DNA from: Bordetella flabilis
GTDB taxonomy: Bacteria; Pseudomonadota; Gammaproteobacteria; Burkholderiales; Burkholderiaceae_B
Assembly: GCF_001676725.1 (NCBI RefSeq)
Contig: NZ_CP016172.1
Location: 2,542,001 to 2,606,000 of the forward strand
Direction: 5' to 3'
DNA: 64,000 bases
This document shows, in pieces, positions 54,195 to 63,876 of the stretch (the first letter of the stretch is position 1; each line of letters begins with the position of its first letter). The notes below the pieces were generated by a model. The model saw only the letters and a list, made by a program, of their open reading frames with translations. It was not told the DNA's origin and searched no databases. A program made the translations under genes and the position numbers.

Positions 54195-55709
54195 ATGAAA
54201 AAACAAGGTACCGCCATCGCCGCGGCGCTGCTCATGCTGGCCGCGGGATCGGCCTTCGCGCAGGAACTGCGCATCGGCCTTCAGGAGGATCCGGATGTGC
54301 TGGATCCTGTCCGCGCCCGCACCTATGTGGGCCGCATCGTCTTCACCTCGCTGTGCGACAAGCTGGTCGACATCGATCCCAAGCTGAACATCGTGCCGCA
54401 GCTGGCCACGTCCTGGAGCTGGAACGCCGACAACACGGTGCTGACCATGAAGCTGCGCGGCGATGCCGTCTTCCATGACGGCACCAAGCTCGACGCGGCG
54501 GCCGTCAAGGCCAACCTGGACCGCGCCCGCACGCTGCCGGACAGCTTCCGCAAGGGCGAACTGGGGTCGGTGCAGAACGTCGAGGCGCCGGACGCGCAGA
54601 CCGTCGTGCTGACCCTGAAGCAGCCTGACGCCACGCTGTTGTACCAGTTGACCGATCGCGCCGGCATGGTGCTGTCGCCGGCGTCCTTCGACCCCAAGGA
54701 TGCGAATGCCGTGGGCCGCAAACCCATCTGCTCAGGTCCCTACAAGTTCGTCGAGCGGGTGCAGAACGACCGCATCGTGCTGGAGAAATTCGACCAGTAC
54801 TACGATGCGAAGAGCTATCACTTCAGCAAGATCACCTTCCTGCCGATTCCCGATACGACGGTGCGCCTGCAGAACCTGCGGTCGGGCGGGCTGGACATCC
54901 TGGAGCGCCTGAACCCGTCGGATGCGCCGGATGTGAAGAAGGATCCCAACCTGCATTTCTCGTCGGTCGCCGGCCTGGGATTCCAGGAGATCGTGTTCAA
55001 CCAGCACAATGGCGATCGCGCCAAGACCAATCCTTTCCGCGACCAGCGGGTGCGCCAGGCATTGAGCCTGTCCATCGACCGTGACGCCATCAACGAGGTC
55101 ATCGGTGGCGGCATCTACGAGCCCGCCAACCAGGCCTTCCCGCCCGCGAGTCCGTACCACAGCGACAAGTTCCCGGTGCCCAAGCGCGATATCGCCAAGG
55201 CGCGGGAGCTGCTCAAGCAGGCCGGCATGACGCAGGTCAAGGCCGAGCTCGCCTTCGGCAACAACACCACGACGGCGGCGATCGCCGAAATGATGCAGGC
55301 CATGGCGCGCGAAGCCGGCATCGAGCTCAGCCTGCGGCCCACGGATTACGCCGCGCTGCTGACGCAGATGCGCGGCGGCAACTTCGAGGTCGCGCTGCGC
55401 GGCTGGTCTGGCCGGCCCGATCCGGATGGCAACGTTTATCCGTTCGTCACCTGCAAGGGCGCCTTGAACGACGGCCAGTACTGCAATCCCAAGGTGGACG
55501 AGCTGCTGAACGAGGCGCGCAAGGTGCCGGACGAAGGCAAGCGCAAGGTGCTGTACGAGCAGGCCGAGGCCATCATCCAGCAGGAAATGCCCGACGCGTT
55601 CCTGTACTTCCAGCCATGGCCCTTCGCCATGCAGAAGAAGGTCAAGGGATTCCTGCCTTATCCCGATGGCATGATCCGCCTGAAGGGCGTCACGTTCGCG
55701 CAGAAATAA
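54195..55709 (+). CDS. Peptide/glutathione ABC transporter substrate-binding protein (DppA/GsiB type)
   Basis: 504-residue SBP family 5 protein. Signal peptide MKKQGTAIAAALLMLAAGSAFA, then LRIGLQEDPDVLDPVRA and the family pattern RDQRVRQALSLSIDRDAI. These receptors bind oligopeptides, glutathione or nickel complexes. It follows the gamma-glutamyltransferase gene by 31 bp with AAGGGGAA before the ATG. The arrangement recalls the E. coli iaaA-gsiABCD locus, although that has a different upstream hydrolase. Confidence 0.9.
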   Translation: MKKQGTAIAAALLMLAAGSAFAQELRIGLQEDPDVLDPVRARTYVGRIVFTSLCDKLVDIDPKLNIVPQLATSWSWNADNTVLTMKLRGDAVFHDGTKLDAAAVKANLDRARTLPDSFRKGELGSVQNVEAPDAQTVVLTLKQPDATLLYQLTDRAGMVLSPASFDPKDANAVGRKPICSGPYKFVERVQNDRIVLEKFDQYYDAKSYHFSKITFLPIPDTTVRLQNLRSGGLDILERLNPSDAPDVKKDPNLHFSSVAGLGFQEIVFNQHNGDRAKTNPFRDQRVRQALSLSIDRDAINEVIGGGIYEPANQAFPPASPYHSDKFPVPKRDIAKARELLKQAGMTQVKAELAFGNNTTTAAIAEMMQAMAREAGIELSLRPTDYAALLTQMRGGNFEVALRGWSGRPDPDGNVYPFVTCKGALNDGQYCNPKVDELLNEARKVPDEGKRKVLYEQAEAIIQQEMPDAFLYFQPWPFAMQKKVKGFLPYPDGMIRLKGVTFAQK

Positions 55710-55780
55710 GCGCGTCCATCGAGGCGAAGTGCCGGCGCAGGGCTGCCGGTCCTTCGCTTTTAGGTTTCACCGGTTTTCCT

Positions 55781-56725
55781 ATGTTCAAACTGATCCTACG
55801 CCGCGTGCTTGTGGCGATCCCGACGCTGATACTGGTGTCGATGATCGTCTTCCTGCTGCAGAAAGTGCTGCCCGGCGACCCGGTATTGACGCTGGCGGGC
55901 GAAGAGCGCGATCCGGCCGTGCTCGATTACCTGCGCGAGAAATACCATCTGGATGATCCCTTGCCCGTGCAGTACGTGGCCTGGGTCAAGCAGGTCGCCA
56001 CCGGAGACCTTGGCAAATCGCTGCGCACCGACGTGCCCGTGGCGTCGCTGATCGCGCAGAAGCTGCCCGTGACCCTGCAACTGGCGGCGATGGCCATGGT
56101 CATCGCGCTGCTGGTGGGTATCCCCACCGGTATCCTGGCTGCGGTTCGCAAGGGCAAGCTGATGGAGTACGGCGCCAATATCGCGGCGCTGTCGGGCATG
56201 TCGATACCCAACTTCTGGCTGGGCATCATCCTGATCATGATCGTCTCGGTGCAACTGCGCTGGCTGCCGGCATCGGGCTATGTGTCTCCGGCGGAGGACT
56301 TCTGGCTGTCGATGAAGACCATGATCATGCCAGCCATCGTGTTGTCGACCTCGCTGGCCGCCTATCTGATGCGGCACACCCGTTCGGCCATGCTGGAGGC
56401 GCTGGGCGCGGATTATGTCCGGACGGCGCGGGCCAAGGGCGCCTCGCCGCGCGCGGTCGTGCTGCGTCATGCGCTGCGCAACGCCTTGATGCCCATCGTC
56501 ACCCTGGTGACCCTGCTGTTCGGCGAACTGCTGGCCGGCGCGGTGCTGACCGAGCAGGTCTTCACCATTCCCGGCTTCGGCAAGCTGGTGGTCGACGCGG
56601 TCTTCAACCGCGACTATGCGGTGGTGCAGGGCGTGGTGCTCTGCGTCGCCGTCGGCTTCATCGTCATGAACCTGCTGGCCGATATCCTCTACATCGTCGT
56701 CAATCCACGGTTGCGGCATTCTTGA
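55781..56725 (+). CDS. Peptide/glutathione ABC permease (DppB/GsiC type)
   Basis: 314-residue inner-membrane permease with about six segments. Start FKLILRRVLVAIPTLILVSM, then FLLQKVLPGDPV; the cytoplasmic coupling loop contains EALGADYVRTARAKGASPRAV, as in DppB/OppB. It is 71 bp after the binding-protein gene. The ATG at 55781 has no evident Shine-Dalgarno, but the alignment of the first helix supports it. Confidence 0.92.
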   Translation: MFKLILRRVLVAIPTLILVSMIVFLLQKVLPGDPVLTLAGEERDPAVLDYLREKYHLDDPLPVQYVAWVKQVATGDLGKSLRTDVPVASLIAQKLPVTLQLAAMAMVIALLVGIPTGILAAVRKGKLMEYGANIAALSGMSIPNFWLGIILIMIVSVQLRWLPASGYVSPAEDFWLSMKTMIMPAIVLSTSLAAYLMRHTRSAMLEALGADYVRTARAKGASPRAVVLRHALRNALMPIVTLVTLLFGELLAGAVLTEQVFTIPGFGKLVVDAVFNRDYAVVQGVVLCVAVGFIVMNLLADILYIVVNPRLRHS

Positions 56726-56741
56726 GCACGGGAGTATTCCT

Positions 56742-57617
56742 ATGACGGCACAGACCGTGGCCGCCGCCGGCGCGGCGCCCCGCCGGACCAGTCGGGCCTG
56801 GGGCAAATTCCGGCGCAACCGGATCGCGATGGCGGGCGCCATCATCGTGTTGTTCTTCGTGGTGGTGGCCATCCTGGCGCCGCTGCTGTCCAACCACGAT
56901 CCTTTCCAGACCAGCTTTTCCGCCATCCGCAAGGCGCCGTCGGCGCGCTTCTGGCTGGGCACGGACGAGCTGGGCCGCGACATCTATACCCGCATGCTCT
57001 ATGGCGCGCGCGCCTCGCTGATGGCCGGCCTGGCCTCGGTGGTCATCGCGATGGCGGTCGGCGTGCCGTTCGGCCTGCTCGCCGGCTATTTCGGCGGCTG
57101 GATCGATAGCGCGATCTCGCGCGTGACCGAGGCACTGCTGGCCATTCCGTTCCTGATCCTGGCCATCGCGCTGGCGGCCTTCCTGGGGCCCAGCCTGATG
57201 AACGCCATGATCGCCATCGGCGTGTCGGCGGCGCCGAAGTTCGTGCGGCTGGCGCGCGGGCAGGTGCTCGCCGTCAAGAACGAGGACTATGTGCAGAGCG
57301 CGCGCGCACTGGGTGCGACGGACGGGCGCATCATCCTGCGCCATATCCTGCCCAACATCATGCCGCCGCTGATCGTGCAGGCCACCATTACCATCGCCAC
57401 GGCCATCATCGCCGAGGCCAGCCTGTCGTTCCTGGGGCTGGGACTGCAGCCGCCGAATCCCTCGTGGGGATCGATGCTGAACACCGCCAAGAATTTCATG
57501 ACCCAGGCTCCCTGGATGTCGATCTTTCCCGGCTCGGCCATCTTCCTGGCCGTGCTGGGTTTCAATCTGCTGGGCGACGGGCTGCGCGACGCGCTCGATC
57601 CACGTCAGGAGAAGTAG
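56742..57617 (+). CDS. Peptide/glutathione ABC permease (DppC/GsiD type)
   Basis: 291 residues. A polar N-terminal segment of about 25 residues precedes the membrane part; the family motif [21 protein letters not shown] and the EAA-type loop [21 protein letters not shown] are present. It is 16 bp behind the first permease gene and four bases before the ATPase gene, completing a heterodimeric channel. Confidence 0.92.
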   Translation: MTAQTVAAAGAAPRRTSRAWGKFRRNRIAMAGAIIVLFFVVVAILAPLLSNHDPFQTSFSAIRKAPSARFWLGTDELGRDIYTRMLYGARASLMAGLASVVIAMAVGVPFGLLAGYFGGWIDSAISRVTEALLAIPFLILAIALAAFLGPSLMNAMIAIGVSAAPKFVRLARGQVLAVKNEDYVQSARALGATDGRIILRHILPNIMPPLIVQATITIATAIIAEASLSFLGLGLQPPNPSWGSMLNTAKNFMTQAPWMSIFPGSAIFLAVLGFNLLGDGLRDALDPRQEK

Positions 57618-57621
57618 CGCG

Positions 57622-59502
57622 ATGGATATGGAATCCAACCGGGTGGTTCAGGTAGAAGATCTGACGGTGCGCTTCAAGACCCACGACCGCACGGTCGAGG
57701 CGGTGCGCAACGTGTCGTTCCATGTCGACCGTGGCGAAACACTGGCCATCGTGGGTGAGTCCGGGTCGGGCAAATCGGTCACCTCGCTGGCGCTGATGCG
57801 GCTGGTCGAATATGGCGGCGGCGTCATCGCCAATGGCCGGGTAAGGTTGCGCCGGCGCAGCGGGGACGTGCTGGACATGACTGCGGCTTCCGAGCAGGCC
57901 TTGCAGCGCGTGCGCGGCGCCGACGTCGCCATGATCTTCCAGGAGCCGATGACCTCGCTCAATCCCAGCTTCACGGCAGGCGTGCAGATCGCCGAAGCCT
58001 TGCGGTTGCACCAGGGCCTGGACGCTGCCGGCGCCCGCGCGGAGACGCTGCGCATGCTGGAACGCGTGCGCATTCCGGAGGCCGGATCGGTGCTGGACCG
58101 CTACCCGCACCAATTGTCGGGCGGCATGCGGCAGCGCGTCATGATCGCCATGGCGCTGTCCTGCAAGCCGCAACTGCTGATCGCCGACGAGCCGACGACC
58201 GCGCTGGATGTGACCATCCAGGCGCAGATCCTGCAGTTGATCCGCCAACTGCAGGAAGAGATGAACATGGGCGTGATCTTCATCACCCACGATATGGGCG
58301 TGGTCGCCGAGGTGGCGGACCGCGTACTGGTGATGTACCGCGGGGACAAGGTGGAAGAGGGCGGTTCGGACGAGGTCTTCGCCCATCCGCGCCATGCCTA
58401 CACGCGCGCCCTGCTGTCCGCGGTGCCGCGCCTGGGCGCCATGCACGGCACCGACGAGCCGGCGCCATTTCCCCTGCTGACGGTGACCCAGGCCGGCGCG
58501 GGACAGGCAGAGCCGACACCGGAGATTCCCCGCGTGGCCGAGAGCACCGTGCGGCGCGACAATGGTCCCGTGCTGAAAGTGCGCGACCTGGTCACCCGCT
58601 TCGACATCGCCGGCGGCATCCTGGGGCGCGTGCAGCGCCGGGTGCATGCGGTGGAGAAGGTCAGCTTCGATCTCTATCCCGGCGAGACGCTATCCCTGGT
58701 GGGGGAGTCCGGCTGCGGCAAGACCACCACCGGACGCTCCCTGCTGCAACTGGTGCACAGCCAGGGCGGCACCATCGAGTTCGACGGCCGCAATATCGGC
58801 GCCTTGCGGGGCGCCGCCATGCAGACGCTGCGGCGGCATATCCAGTTCATTTTCCAGGATCCCTTCGGTTCGCTGGACCCGCGCATGACCGTCGGCGACT
58901 CCATCATGGAGCCGCTGCTGATCCACGGCACGGCCAAAGGCCGCGAAGCGCAGGAGCGCGTACGCTGGCTGATGGAAAAATGCGGCCTGGTGCCGGAGAT
59001 GATCGGGCGCTACCCGCATGAATTTTCCGGCGGCCAGCGGCAACGCGTCTGCATCGCGCGGGCGCTGGCGCTCAACCCCAAGGTCGTCGTGGCCGATGAA
59101 TCGGTGTCGGCGCTGGATGTGTCCATACAGGCCCAGATCGTCAACTTGCTGCTGGACCTGCAACGCGAGCTGGGCGTGGCCTTCCTGTTCATCTCGCACG
59201 ACATGGCCGTGGTGGAACGCATCAGCCATCGGGTGGCCGTCATGTACCTGGGACAGATTGTCGAGATCGGCCCGCGCCGGGCCATCTTCGAGAATCCTCA
59301 GCATCCCTATACCAGGAAGCTGATGGCCGCGGTGCCCATCGCCGACCCGCAGCGCCGGCACCGCCAGCGTTCGCTGCTGGTGGACGAGATACCGAGCCCG
59401 GTGCGCAAGGTGGGCGACGAGCCGGTGGTGGCGCCGCTGGTGGAAGTGTCCAGCGGGCACTTCGTGGCCCGCCACGCGGTGGGAGCATATCCGGCGATGT
59501 AA
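57622..59502 (+). CDS. Fused dual ABC ATPase for peptide import (GsiA type)
   Basis: 626 residues made of two ABC ATPases joined head to tail, as in GsiA. The first (about 8-265) has Walker A GESGSGKS, signature LSGGMRQR and Walker [13 protein letters not shown]. The second (about 310-580) has [16 protein letters not shown] and [11 protein letters not shown]. In the usual Dpp/Opp systems these are separate proteins (DppD and DppF); the fusion favours the glutathione-importer branch. AGGAG precedes ATG 57622. It is the last gene of the operon. Confidence 0.93.
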   Translation: MDMESNRVVQVEDLTVRFKTHDRTVEAVRNVSFHVDRGETLAIVGESGSGKSVTSLALMRLVEYGGGVIANGRVRLRRRSGDVLDMTAASEQALQRVRGADVAMIFQEPMTSLNPSFTAGVQIAEALRLHQGLDAAGARAETLRMLERVRIPEAGSVLDRYPHQLSGGMRQRVMIAMALSCKPQLLIADEPTTALDVTIQAQILQLIRQLQEEMNMGVIFITHDMGVVAEVADRVLVMYRGDKVEEGGSDEVFAHPRHAYTRALLSAVPRLGAMHGTDEPAPFPLLTVTQAGAGQAEPTPEIPRVAESTVRRDNGPVLKVRDLVTRFDIAGGILGRVQRRVHAVEKVSFDLYPGETLSLVGESGCGKTTTGRSLLQLVHSQGGTIEFDGRNIGALRGAAMQTLRRHIQFIFQDPFGSLDPRMTVGDSIMEPLLIHGTAKGREAQERVRWLMEKCGLVPEMIGRYPHEFSGGQRQRVCIARALALNPKVVVADESVSALDVSIQAQIVNLLLDLQRELGVAFLFISHDMAVVERISHRVAVMYLGQIVEIGPRRAIFENPQHPYTRKLMAAVPIADPQRRHRQRSLLVDEIPSPVRKVGDEPVVAPLVEVSSGHFVARHAVGAYPAM

Positions 59503-59574
59503 CGGCACGCGGCTAGGGATCGTCGCGGCAACCCGGGCGGTATCATTCCACGCTTTTGCAGGCGACGAGCTCCC

Positions 59575-60114
59575 ATGGCACTACGCGCGACCATCTACAA
59601 GGCCGATTTGAATGTGGCGGACAACGATCGCCGCTATTACGGCAGCCATGCCGTGACCGTGGCGCGCCACCCGTCGGAGACCGACGAACGCATGATGGTG
59701 CGCATGCTGGCGTATGCCCTGAACGCGGACGATGCGCTGTCCTTCACCAAGGGCCTGAGCGATACCGACGAACCCGATCTGTGGCGCAAGGACCTGACGG
59801 GCGCCATCGAGCTGTGGATCGAAGTCGGACAGCCCGACGAGCGCCGCATACTGAAGGCCTGCGGCCGCGCGGAACAGGTGCTGATCTATTGCTACGGCGG
59901 CCATGCCAGCCAGATCTGGTGGAACGGCATACGCGACAAGTTGTCGCGCGCCCGCAACCTGCGCGTGGTCAACCTGCCCGCGGCGGCGACACAGGCCCTT
60001 GGCCTTCTTGCCGAGCGCACCATGGCCCTGGATATCAATGTGCAGGATCGGGAGGTCTACGTGACGGCCGAAGCGGGCAGCGTGACGCTGGCGCCGGAAA
60101 CCTGGCGCGAGTGA
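59575..60114 (+). CDS. yaeQ: YaeQ family protein
   Basis: 179 residues closely following E. coli YaeQ: the start MALRATIYKADLNVADNDR, then HPSETDERMMVRMLAYAL and the PDLW.. IELWIEVGQPDE pattern of a PD-(D/E)XK-nuclease-like fold. The YaeQ family has been linked to RfaH-type antitermination suppression, but its biochemical role is unclear. It stands alone, 72 bp behind the transporter operon and convergent with ubiC. Confidence 0.92.
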   Translation: MALRATIYKADLNVADNDRRYYGSHAVTVARHPSETDERMMVRMLAYALNADDALSFTKGLSDTDEPDLWRKDLTGAIELWIEVGQPDERRILKACGRAEQVLIYCYGGHASQIWWNGIRDKLSRARNLRVVNLPAAATQALGLLAERTMALDINVQDREVYVTAEAGSVTLAPETWRE

Positions 60115-60168
60115 GCAGCGGGGGGCGTCCGCGGCATGCCGTCGCGCGACCGCCGCGCTGCCCGGCTT

Positions 60169-60786
60169 TCACGGCGGGCAGCGGGTCCCCGCCTTGTCCC
60201 AGAATCCCGGCAGGAATCCTTCGGCCACCAGCAGCGGTTGACCATGGCGCCAGAACACCGATCGGCGCGCCAGGATGCGACCGGCATCGTGCGGCGCCTG
60301 CCCGCCCGGGTTTGCCGCAAGGCCGCCGTCCGGTGCGCCGTCGTGCGACCAGGTCCCCCGCGCCGTCGCATGGAACGGTACCCCGGGAGCCAGCCGCCGG
60401 CATTCGAAGGCGGACCGGCGCACGCTGCGGTCGTGGTAAAGCATGTCGGCCAGCGGGCGGGTGCGCAGGCGCCGCATGCCCTGCCAGGTCGACCTGGACG
60501 CACGCAGCGGCGTCAGGCTGCGCGCCACCACGCAATCCAGGCCATCGATGGCCATCATGACTTCGCGCACCCACACCGGCGTACCGCGCTCCAGCCGCAG
60601 GGCATGCGCTTCGTCCGCAAGTGCGGCCTGGGGGTACTCGGCCAGCACGCGCAGGCTCATCGTGCCCAGCTGGCGCAGGCCGGCGGTCAGCGCGCCGGGG
60701 CGCAGGAGCCAGAACCGTTGGGTGGGTGTGCAGGACGGGGGAGGGACAGGTATCCAGCCGGGGCTGTCGGGATGCGGAATCTTCAT
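60169..60786 (-). CDS. ubiC: Chorismate--pyruvate lyase
   Basis: 205-residue enzyme that releases pyruvate from chorismate to give 4-hydroxybenzoate for ubiquinone synthesis. The [16 protein letters not shown] start and [21 protein letters not shown] are characteristic, and the C-terminal [20 protein letters not shown] carries the catalytic Glu. It is somewhat longer than the 165-residue E. coli enzyme, with extra residues between these two blocks. The gene diverges from the pseudouridine synthase gene. Confidence 0.9.
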   Translation of the reverse strand: MKIPHPDSPGWIPVPPPSCTPTQRFWLLRPGALTAGLRQLGTMSLRVLAEYPQAALADEAHALRLERGTPVWVREVMMAIDGLDCVVARSLTPLRASRSTWQGMRRLRTRPLADMLYHDRSVRRSAFECRRLAPGVPFHATARGTWSHDGAPDGGLAANPGGQAPHDAGRILARRSVFWRHGQPLLVAEGFLPGFWDKAGTRCPP

Positions 60787-60864
60787 GGCGACGTATTATC
60801 CCGCAAGCGGGCGGCCGGCCGCCGCGGTGCAACCGTTAGAATGTCGGCTTTCGTTTGCCGCGCC

Positions 60865-61596
60865 ATGGAAAAAGTACGCATCTCCAAGCTCATGTCGGAG
60901 CAGGGCCTGTGCTCGCGCCGCGAAGCCGACAGCTATATCGAGCGCGGCTGGGTGCGCGTGGACGGCCAGGTCGTGTCCGAACTGGGCGCCAAGGCCTATC
61001 CGGACCAGGTCATCACCCTGGAGCGCGCCGCGCAGGCGCAGCAGCGCACGCGGGTCACCATTCTCATCAACAAGCCGGTCGGGTATGTATCCGGCCAGGC
61101 CGAACAGGGCTACACGCCGGCCGTCGCGCTGGTCAACGCGCGTTCGCGCGCGGCCAACGACCGCTCGCCGCTACGCTTCGAACCTTCCCATTTGCGCGGC
61201 CTGGCCGTCGCGGGCAGGCTGGATATCGATTCGCAAGGCCTGCTGGTCCTGACCCAGGACGGCCGCATCGCCAAGCAGTTGATCGGCGAGGACTCGGACG
61301 TCGAAAAGGAATATCTGGTGCGGGTGCAGGGCCGCCTTGGCGGCAATGGCCTGGCGCTGCTCAATCACGGCCTGTCCCTGGACGGCAAGCCGCTTCGTCC
61401 GGCGCAGGTGGCATGGCAGAACGAGGACCAGCTGCGTTTCATCCTGAAGGAAGGGAAGAAGCGGCAGATCCGCCGCATGTGCGAGCTGGTCGGGCTGAAG
61501 GTCGTGGGCTTGAAGCGCGTCCGCATCGGCCGCGTGGCGCTCGCCGACCTGCCGCTCGGGCAGTGGCGCTATCTGCGCGAGAACGAACGCTTCTGA
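60865..61596 (+). CDS. RluF/RsuA-type pseudouridine synthase
   Basis: 243 residues. An N-terminal S4 RNA-binding domain ([22 protein letters not shown], about 4-50) precedes the catalytic domain. The active-site Asp is in [17 protein letters not shown] (Asp120), and KEYLVRV and [12 protein letters not shown] are intact. RluF, RluB, RluE and RsuA all share this pattern; the length and the S4 domain favour RluF, which modifies U2604 of 23S rRNA. An in-frame ATG at 60841 is possible, but neither start has a clear Shine-Dalgarno. Confidence 0.88.
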   Translation: MEKVRISKLMSEQGLCSRREADSYIERGWVRVDGQVVSELGAKAYPDQVITLERAAQAQQRTRVTILINKPVGYVSGQAEQGYTPAVALVNARSRAANDRSPLRFEPSHLRGLAVAGRLDIDSQGLLVLTQDGRIAKQLIGEDSDVEKEYLVRVQGRLGGNGLALLNHGLSLDGKPLRPAQVAWQNEDQLRFILKEGKKRQIRRMCELVGLKVVGLKRVRIGRVALADLPLGQWRYLRENERF

Positions 61597-61694
61597 GCGA
61601 CGCCGCGCCTGGGGGCGTGGGCGGCGGCCTGCTGCCCCGCGCGGATCGCGAATGCCGCCGTGCCGTTCCACCGCAGTCCGGATGGCCCGCCACG

Positions 61695-62177
61695 TCATGG
61701 CTGCGGATCGGGAAGCGGCAGCGCGGTCTGGTATTTCACCTGTTTCAGGGCGAAGCCGGAACGGATGTTCTTCACGCCCGGGATGCGCGACAGGTGGCTC
61801 ACGATGAACCGCTCCAGTCCGCGCATGTCGGGCACCACCACCCGCAGCAGGTAATCGGCATCGCCGGTCATCAGGTAGCACTCCATGACCTCGGGATAGG
61901 CGGCCATGGCCTGCTGGAACCGCTCCAGCTCCGATTCGATCTGTTTCTCCAGGCTGACCTGGATAAAGACATTCAGGCTCAAACCCAGGCTGAGCGGATC
62001 GGCCAGCGCGACGTAGCCGCGGATCACGCCCGCGGCTTCGAGCGCCTTGACCCGCGCCAGGCAGGGGGAGGGCGACAGGTGGACCCGCCGCGCCAGCTCC
62101 ACGTTGGTGATGCTGGCGTCCGTTTGCAGCACTTCCAGGATGCGGCGGTCGATGGCGTCTAGAGTGGGGCTTGGCAT
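61695..62177 (-). CDS. Lrp/AsnC-family transcriptional regulator
   Basis: 160 residues. N-terminal HTH ([30 protein letters not shown], about 6-35) and a C-terminal RAM/AsnC effector domain with GDADYLLRV and the LPGV-like [15 protein letters not shown] block. Such proteins bind amino acids and form octamers. The start at 62177 is ATG; 167 bp separate it from the end of the lactonase gene, so it is not in that operon. Its target is not evident. Confidence 0.92.
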   Translation of the reverse strand: MPSPTLDAIDRRILEVLQTDASITNVELARRVHLSPSPCLARVKALEAAGVIRGYVALADPLSLGLSLNVFIQVSLEKQIESELERFQQAMAAYPEVMECYLMTGDADYLLRVVVPDMRGLERFIVSHLSRIPGVKNIRSGFALKQVKYQTALPLPDPQP

Positions 62178-62296
62178 AGGGGTTCCGCACGGCGGGTGTG
62201 CCGCCGATTCTGATTCTATGCGTAAGCTACCACTTATTAATCAAGGTTTCCGCGGCGGCGACGCACCGGGATAAGGCCCGGTGCGGGCGGTCTCCC

Positions 62297-62374
62297 CGAT
62301 GACGCCCAGGTCCCGGGCGCCTCATGACGCACCGCCGATGACGCTCAGCTCCCGGGCGCCTCATGAAGCACCGC
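62297..62374. repeat. 39-bp tandem duplication spanning the lactonase stop codon
   Basis: Two adjacent 39-bp copies (62297-62335 and 62336-62374), each starting CGATGACGC and ending GCACCGC, agree at 36 of 39 positions. The gene-proximal copy holds the last eight or so codons and the TGA of the minus-strand lactonase gene; in the distal copy the same triplet position is TGG. The length is a multiple of three, so a readthrough would stay in frame. It looks like a recent duplication of the gene's 3' end. Confidence 0.85.
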
Positions 62375-63160
62375 GATATCGGCGCAGCCATCCAGCAGCG
62401 GATAGCGGCGCAGCACCAGCGGGTCGTGGCCGGGCACGATGTGGTCCGGGCTTTGCGCCGCGACCCGCAGGCGTGCGTAGCCGGCCAGCATGTCGGCGGT
62501 GTTGTAGACGATGGGAAAGGGCCGCTCCGTGTGCAGGTTCTCGTAGTAGTGGCTGGCGTCGGAAGCCAGCACGACCCAGCCGCACCGGGTGTGCACGCGC
62601 ACCGCCTGCAGGCCGCGCGTATGGCCGCCGATCTTGAGCAATTCCACGCCGGGCAGCAGCACGCTGTCGCCATCGTGGAATTGCACCCGGTCCTCGTACA
62701 CGCGGCGCACCAGCGTCACCACGTCCTCGACTTCGTAGGCGTGCCGCAAGGGCTCGTGGCACATGCACCGGCCGGTGGCATAGCCCACTTCGTCATCCTG
62801 GATATGGAAGCGCGCGCGCGGCAATCGGTCCAGGTTCCCCGCATGGTCGTAGTGCAAATGGGTCAACACCACATGCTGCACGTCCTGGGGCTGGACGCCC
62901 AGGCGGGCCAGGGCCTCGATCGGGCAGCCGAGCAGATCGCGGCGGCGGCGCGCGGCGGTGGCGGCGCTGAAGCCGGTATCGACAAGCACCACCGCGCCAG
63001 GCGCGCGCACCAGCCAGACAAAGAAGTCCATGGGCATGGCCCCGTCGTGCGGGTCCCCGCCCAGAAAGTTGTCGCGCCGTTGCCGCGCCATGTGGGCGTA
63101 GCGCAACGCATAGACTTCGTATTCGGGCAGGCAGGCGTCCGAGCGGACGAGATGGTTCAT
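62345..63160 (-). CDS. Metallo-beta-lactamase-fold hydrolase, N-acyl-homoserine-lactonase-like (second paralogue)
   Basis: 271 residues, paralogous to the protein at 25579-26427: both share YEVxALxYA, NFLGGDPHD, PMPMDxxVW and VLVDTGF in order. The zinc motif THLHYDHAG is at 100-108 (His101, His103, Asp105, His106), with GGHTRGLQAV, ASDASHYYEN and IVPGHDPLVL supplying further ligands. The start is ATG 63160, with CTGGGG eight bases before it; a GTG at 63166 overlaps the livF stop but has no spaced Shine-Dalgarno. It follows livF at two bases, so it belongs to a liv operon. Its 3' end is duplicated in a 39-bp repeat. Confidence 0.88.
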   Translation of the reverse strand: MNHLVRSDACLPEYEVYALRYAHMARQRRDNFLGGDPHDGAMPMDFFVWLVRAPGAVVLVDTGFSAATAARRRRDLLGCPIEALARLGVQPQDVQHVVLTHLHYDHAGNLDRLPRARFHIQDDEVGYATGRCMCHEPLRHAYEVEDVVTLVRRVYEDRVQFHDGDSVLLPGVELLKIGGHTRGLQAVRVHTRCGWVVLASDASHYYENLHTERPFPIVYNTADMLAGYARLRVAAQSPDHIVPGHDPLVLRRYPLLDGCADIAVLHEAPGS

Positions 63161-63162
63161 GC

Positions 63163-63876
63163 TCACATCCCCAGGTAGGCTTGCTGGATGAAGGGGTCGA
63201 CCAGCAAGTCGCTGCCCTTGCCGGCGCGCACGATCTCGCCATGCTCCAGCGCATAGGCCTGGTGCGCCAGGCGCAACGCCAGGCGCGCATTCTGTTCCAC
63301 CAGGATGATGGACAACCCCGTTTCCGCATTGATGCGCTGGATGGCGCCGGCGATCTCGGCAACGATCTTCGGCGCGATGCCCAGGGACGGCTCGTCCAGC
63401 ATGAGCAGGCGGGGCTGCGCCATCAGCGCGCGGCCGATGGCCACCATCTGCTGCTCGCCGCCCGACAAGGAGCCGGCCAACTGGTGGCGGCGTTCGCGCA
63501 CGCGCGGAAACAGCGCATAGACTTCCTCCAGCCGCCGGCGCGTGCGCTCGCCGCCGCGTACCGCGTGGGCGCCGGCAAGCAGGTTGTCGAGCACGCTCAT
63601 GCGGCCGAACAGGCGCCGGCCTTCGGGCGACAGCGCCACGCCGGCCGACACGCGCGCCGCGATGCCGGTGCGGGTGATGTCCTTGCCGTCCAGGCGGATA
63701 GTGCCGCGCGCGGCGCCGGCCATGCCCATGATCGCCTTGAGCATCGAACTTTTGCCGGCGCCGTTGGCGCCTACCAGTGCGACGATATGCCCGGACTCCA
63801 CGGCGAAATGCGCGCCTCGCACGGCTTCCAGCGGCCCATAGCGGACGCTGAGGTCCTGTACCTCAAGCATGGGCAT
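63163..63876 (-). CDS. LivF-type ABC transporter ATP-binding protein (second Liv system)
   Basis: 237 residues, the same length as the LivF at 35277-35990 and with the same motifs: [37 protein letters not shown] and LVEQNA. It overlaps the partial livG upstream by 14 bases and lies two bases from the lactonase gene. The rest of this Liv transporter continues beyond the right edge. Confidence 0.93.
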   Translation of the reverse strand: MPMLEVQDLSVRYGPLEAVRGAHFAVESGHIVALVGANGAGKSSMLKAIMGMAGAARGTIRLDGKDITRTGIAARVSAGVALSPEGRRLFGRMSVLDNLLAGAHAVRGGERTRRRLEEVYALFPRVRERRHQLAGSLSGGEQQMVAIGRALMAQPRLLMLDEPSLGIAPKIVAEIAGAIQRINAETGLSIILVEQNARLALRLAHQAYALEHGEIVRAGKGSDLLVDPFIQQAYLGM

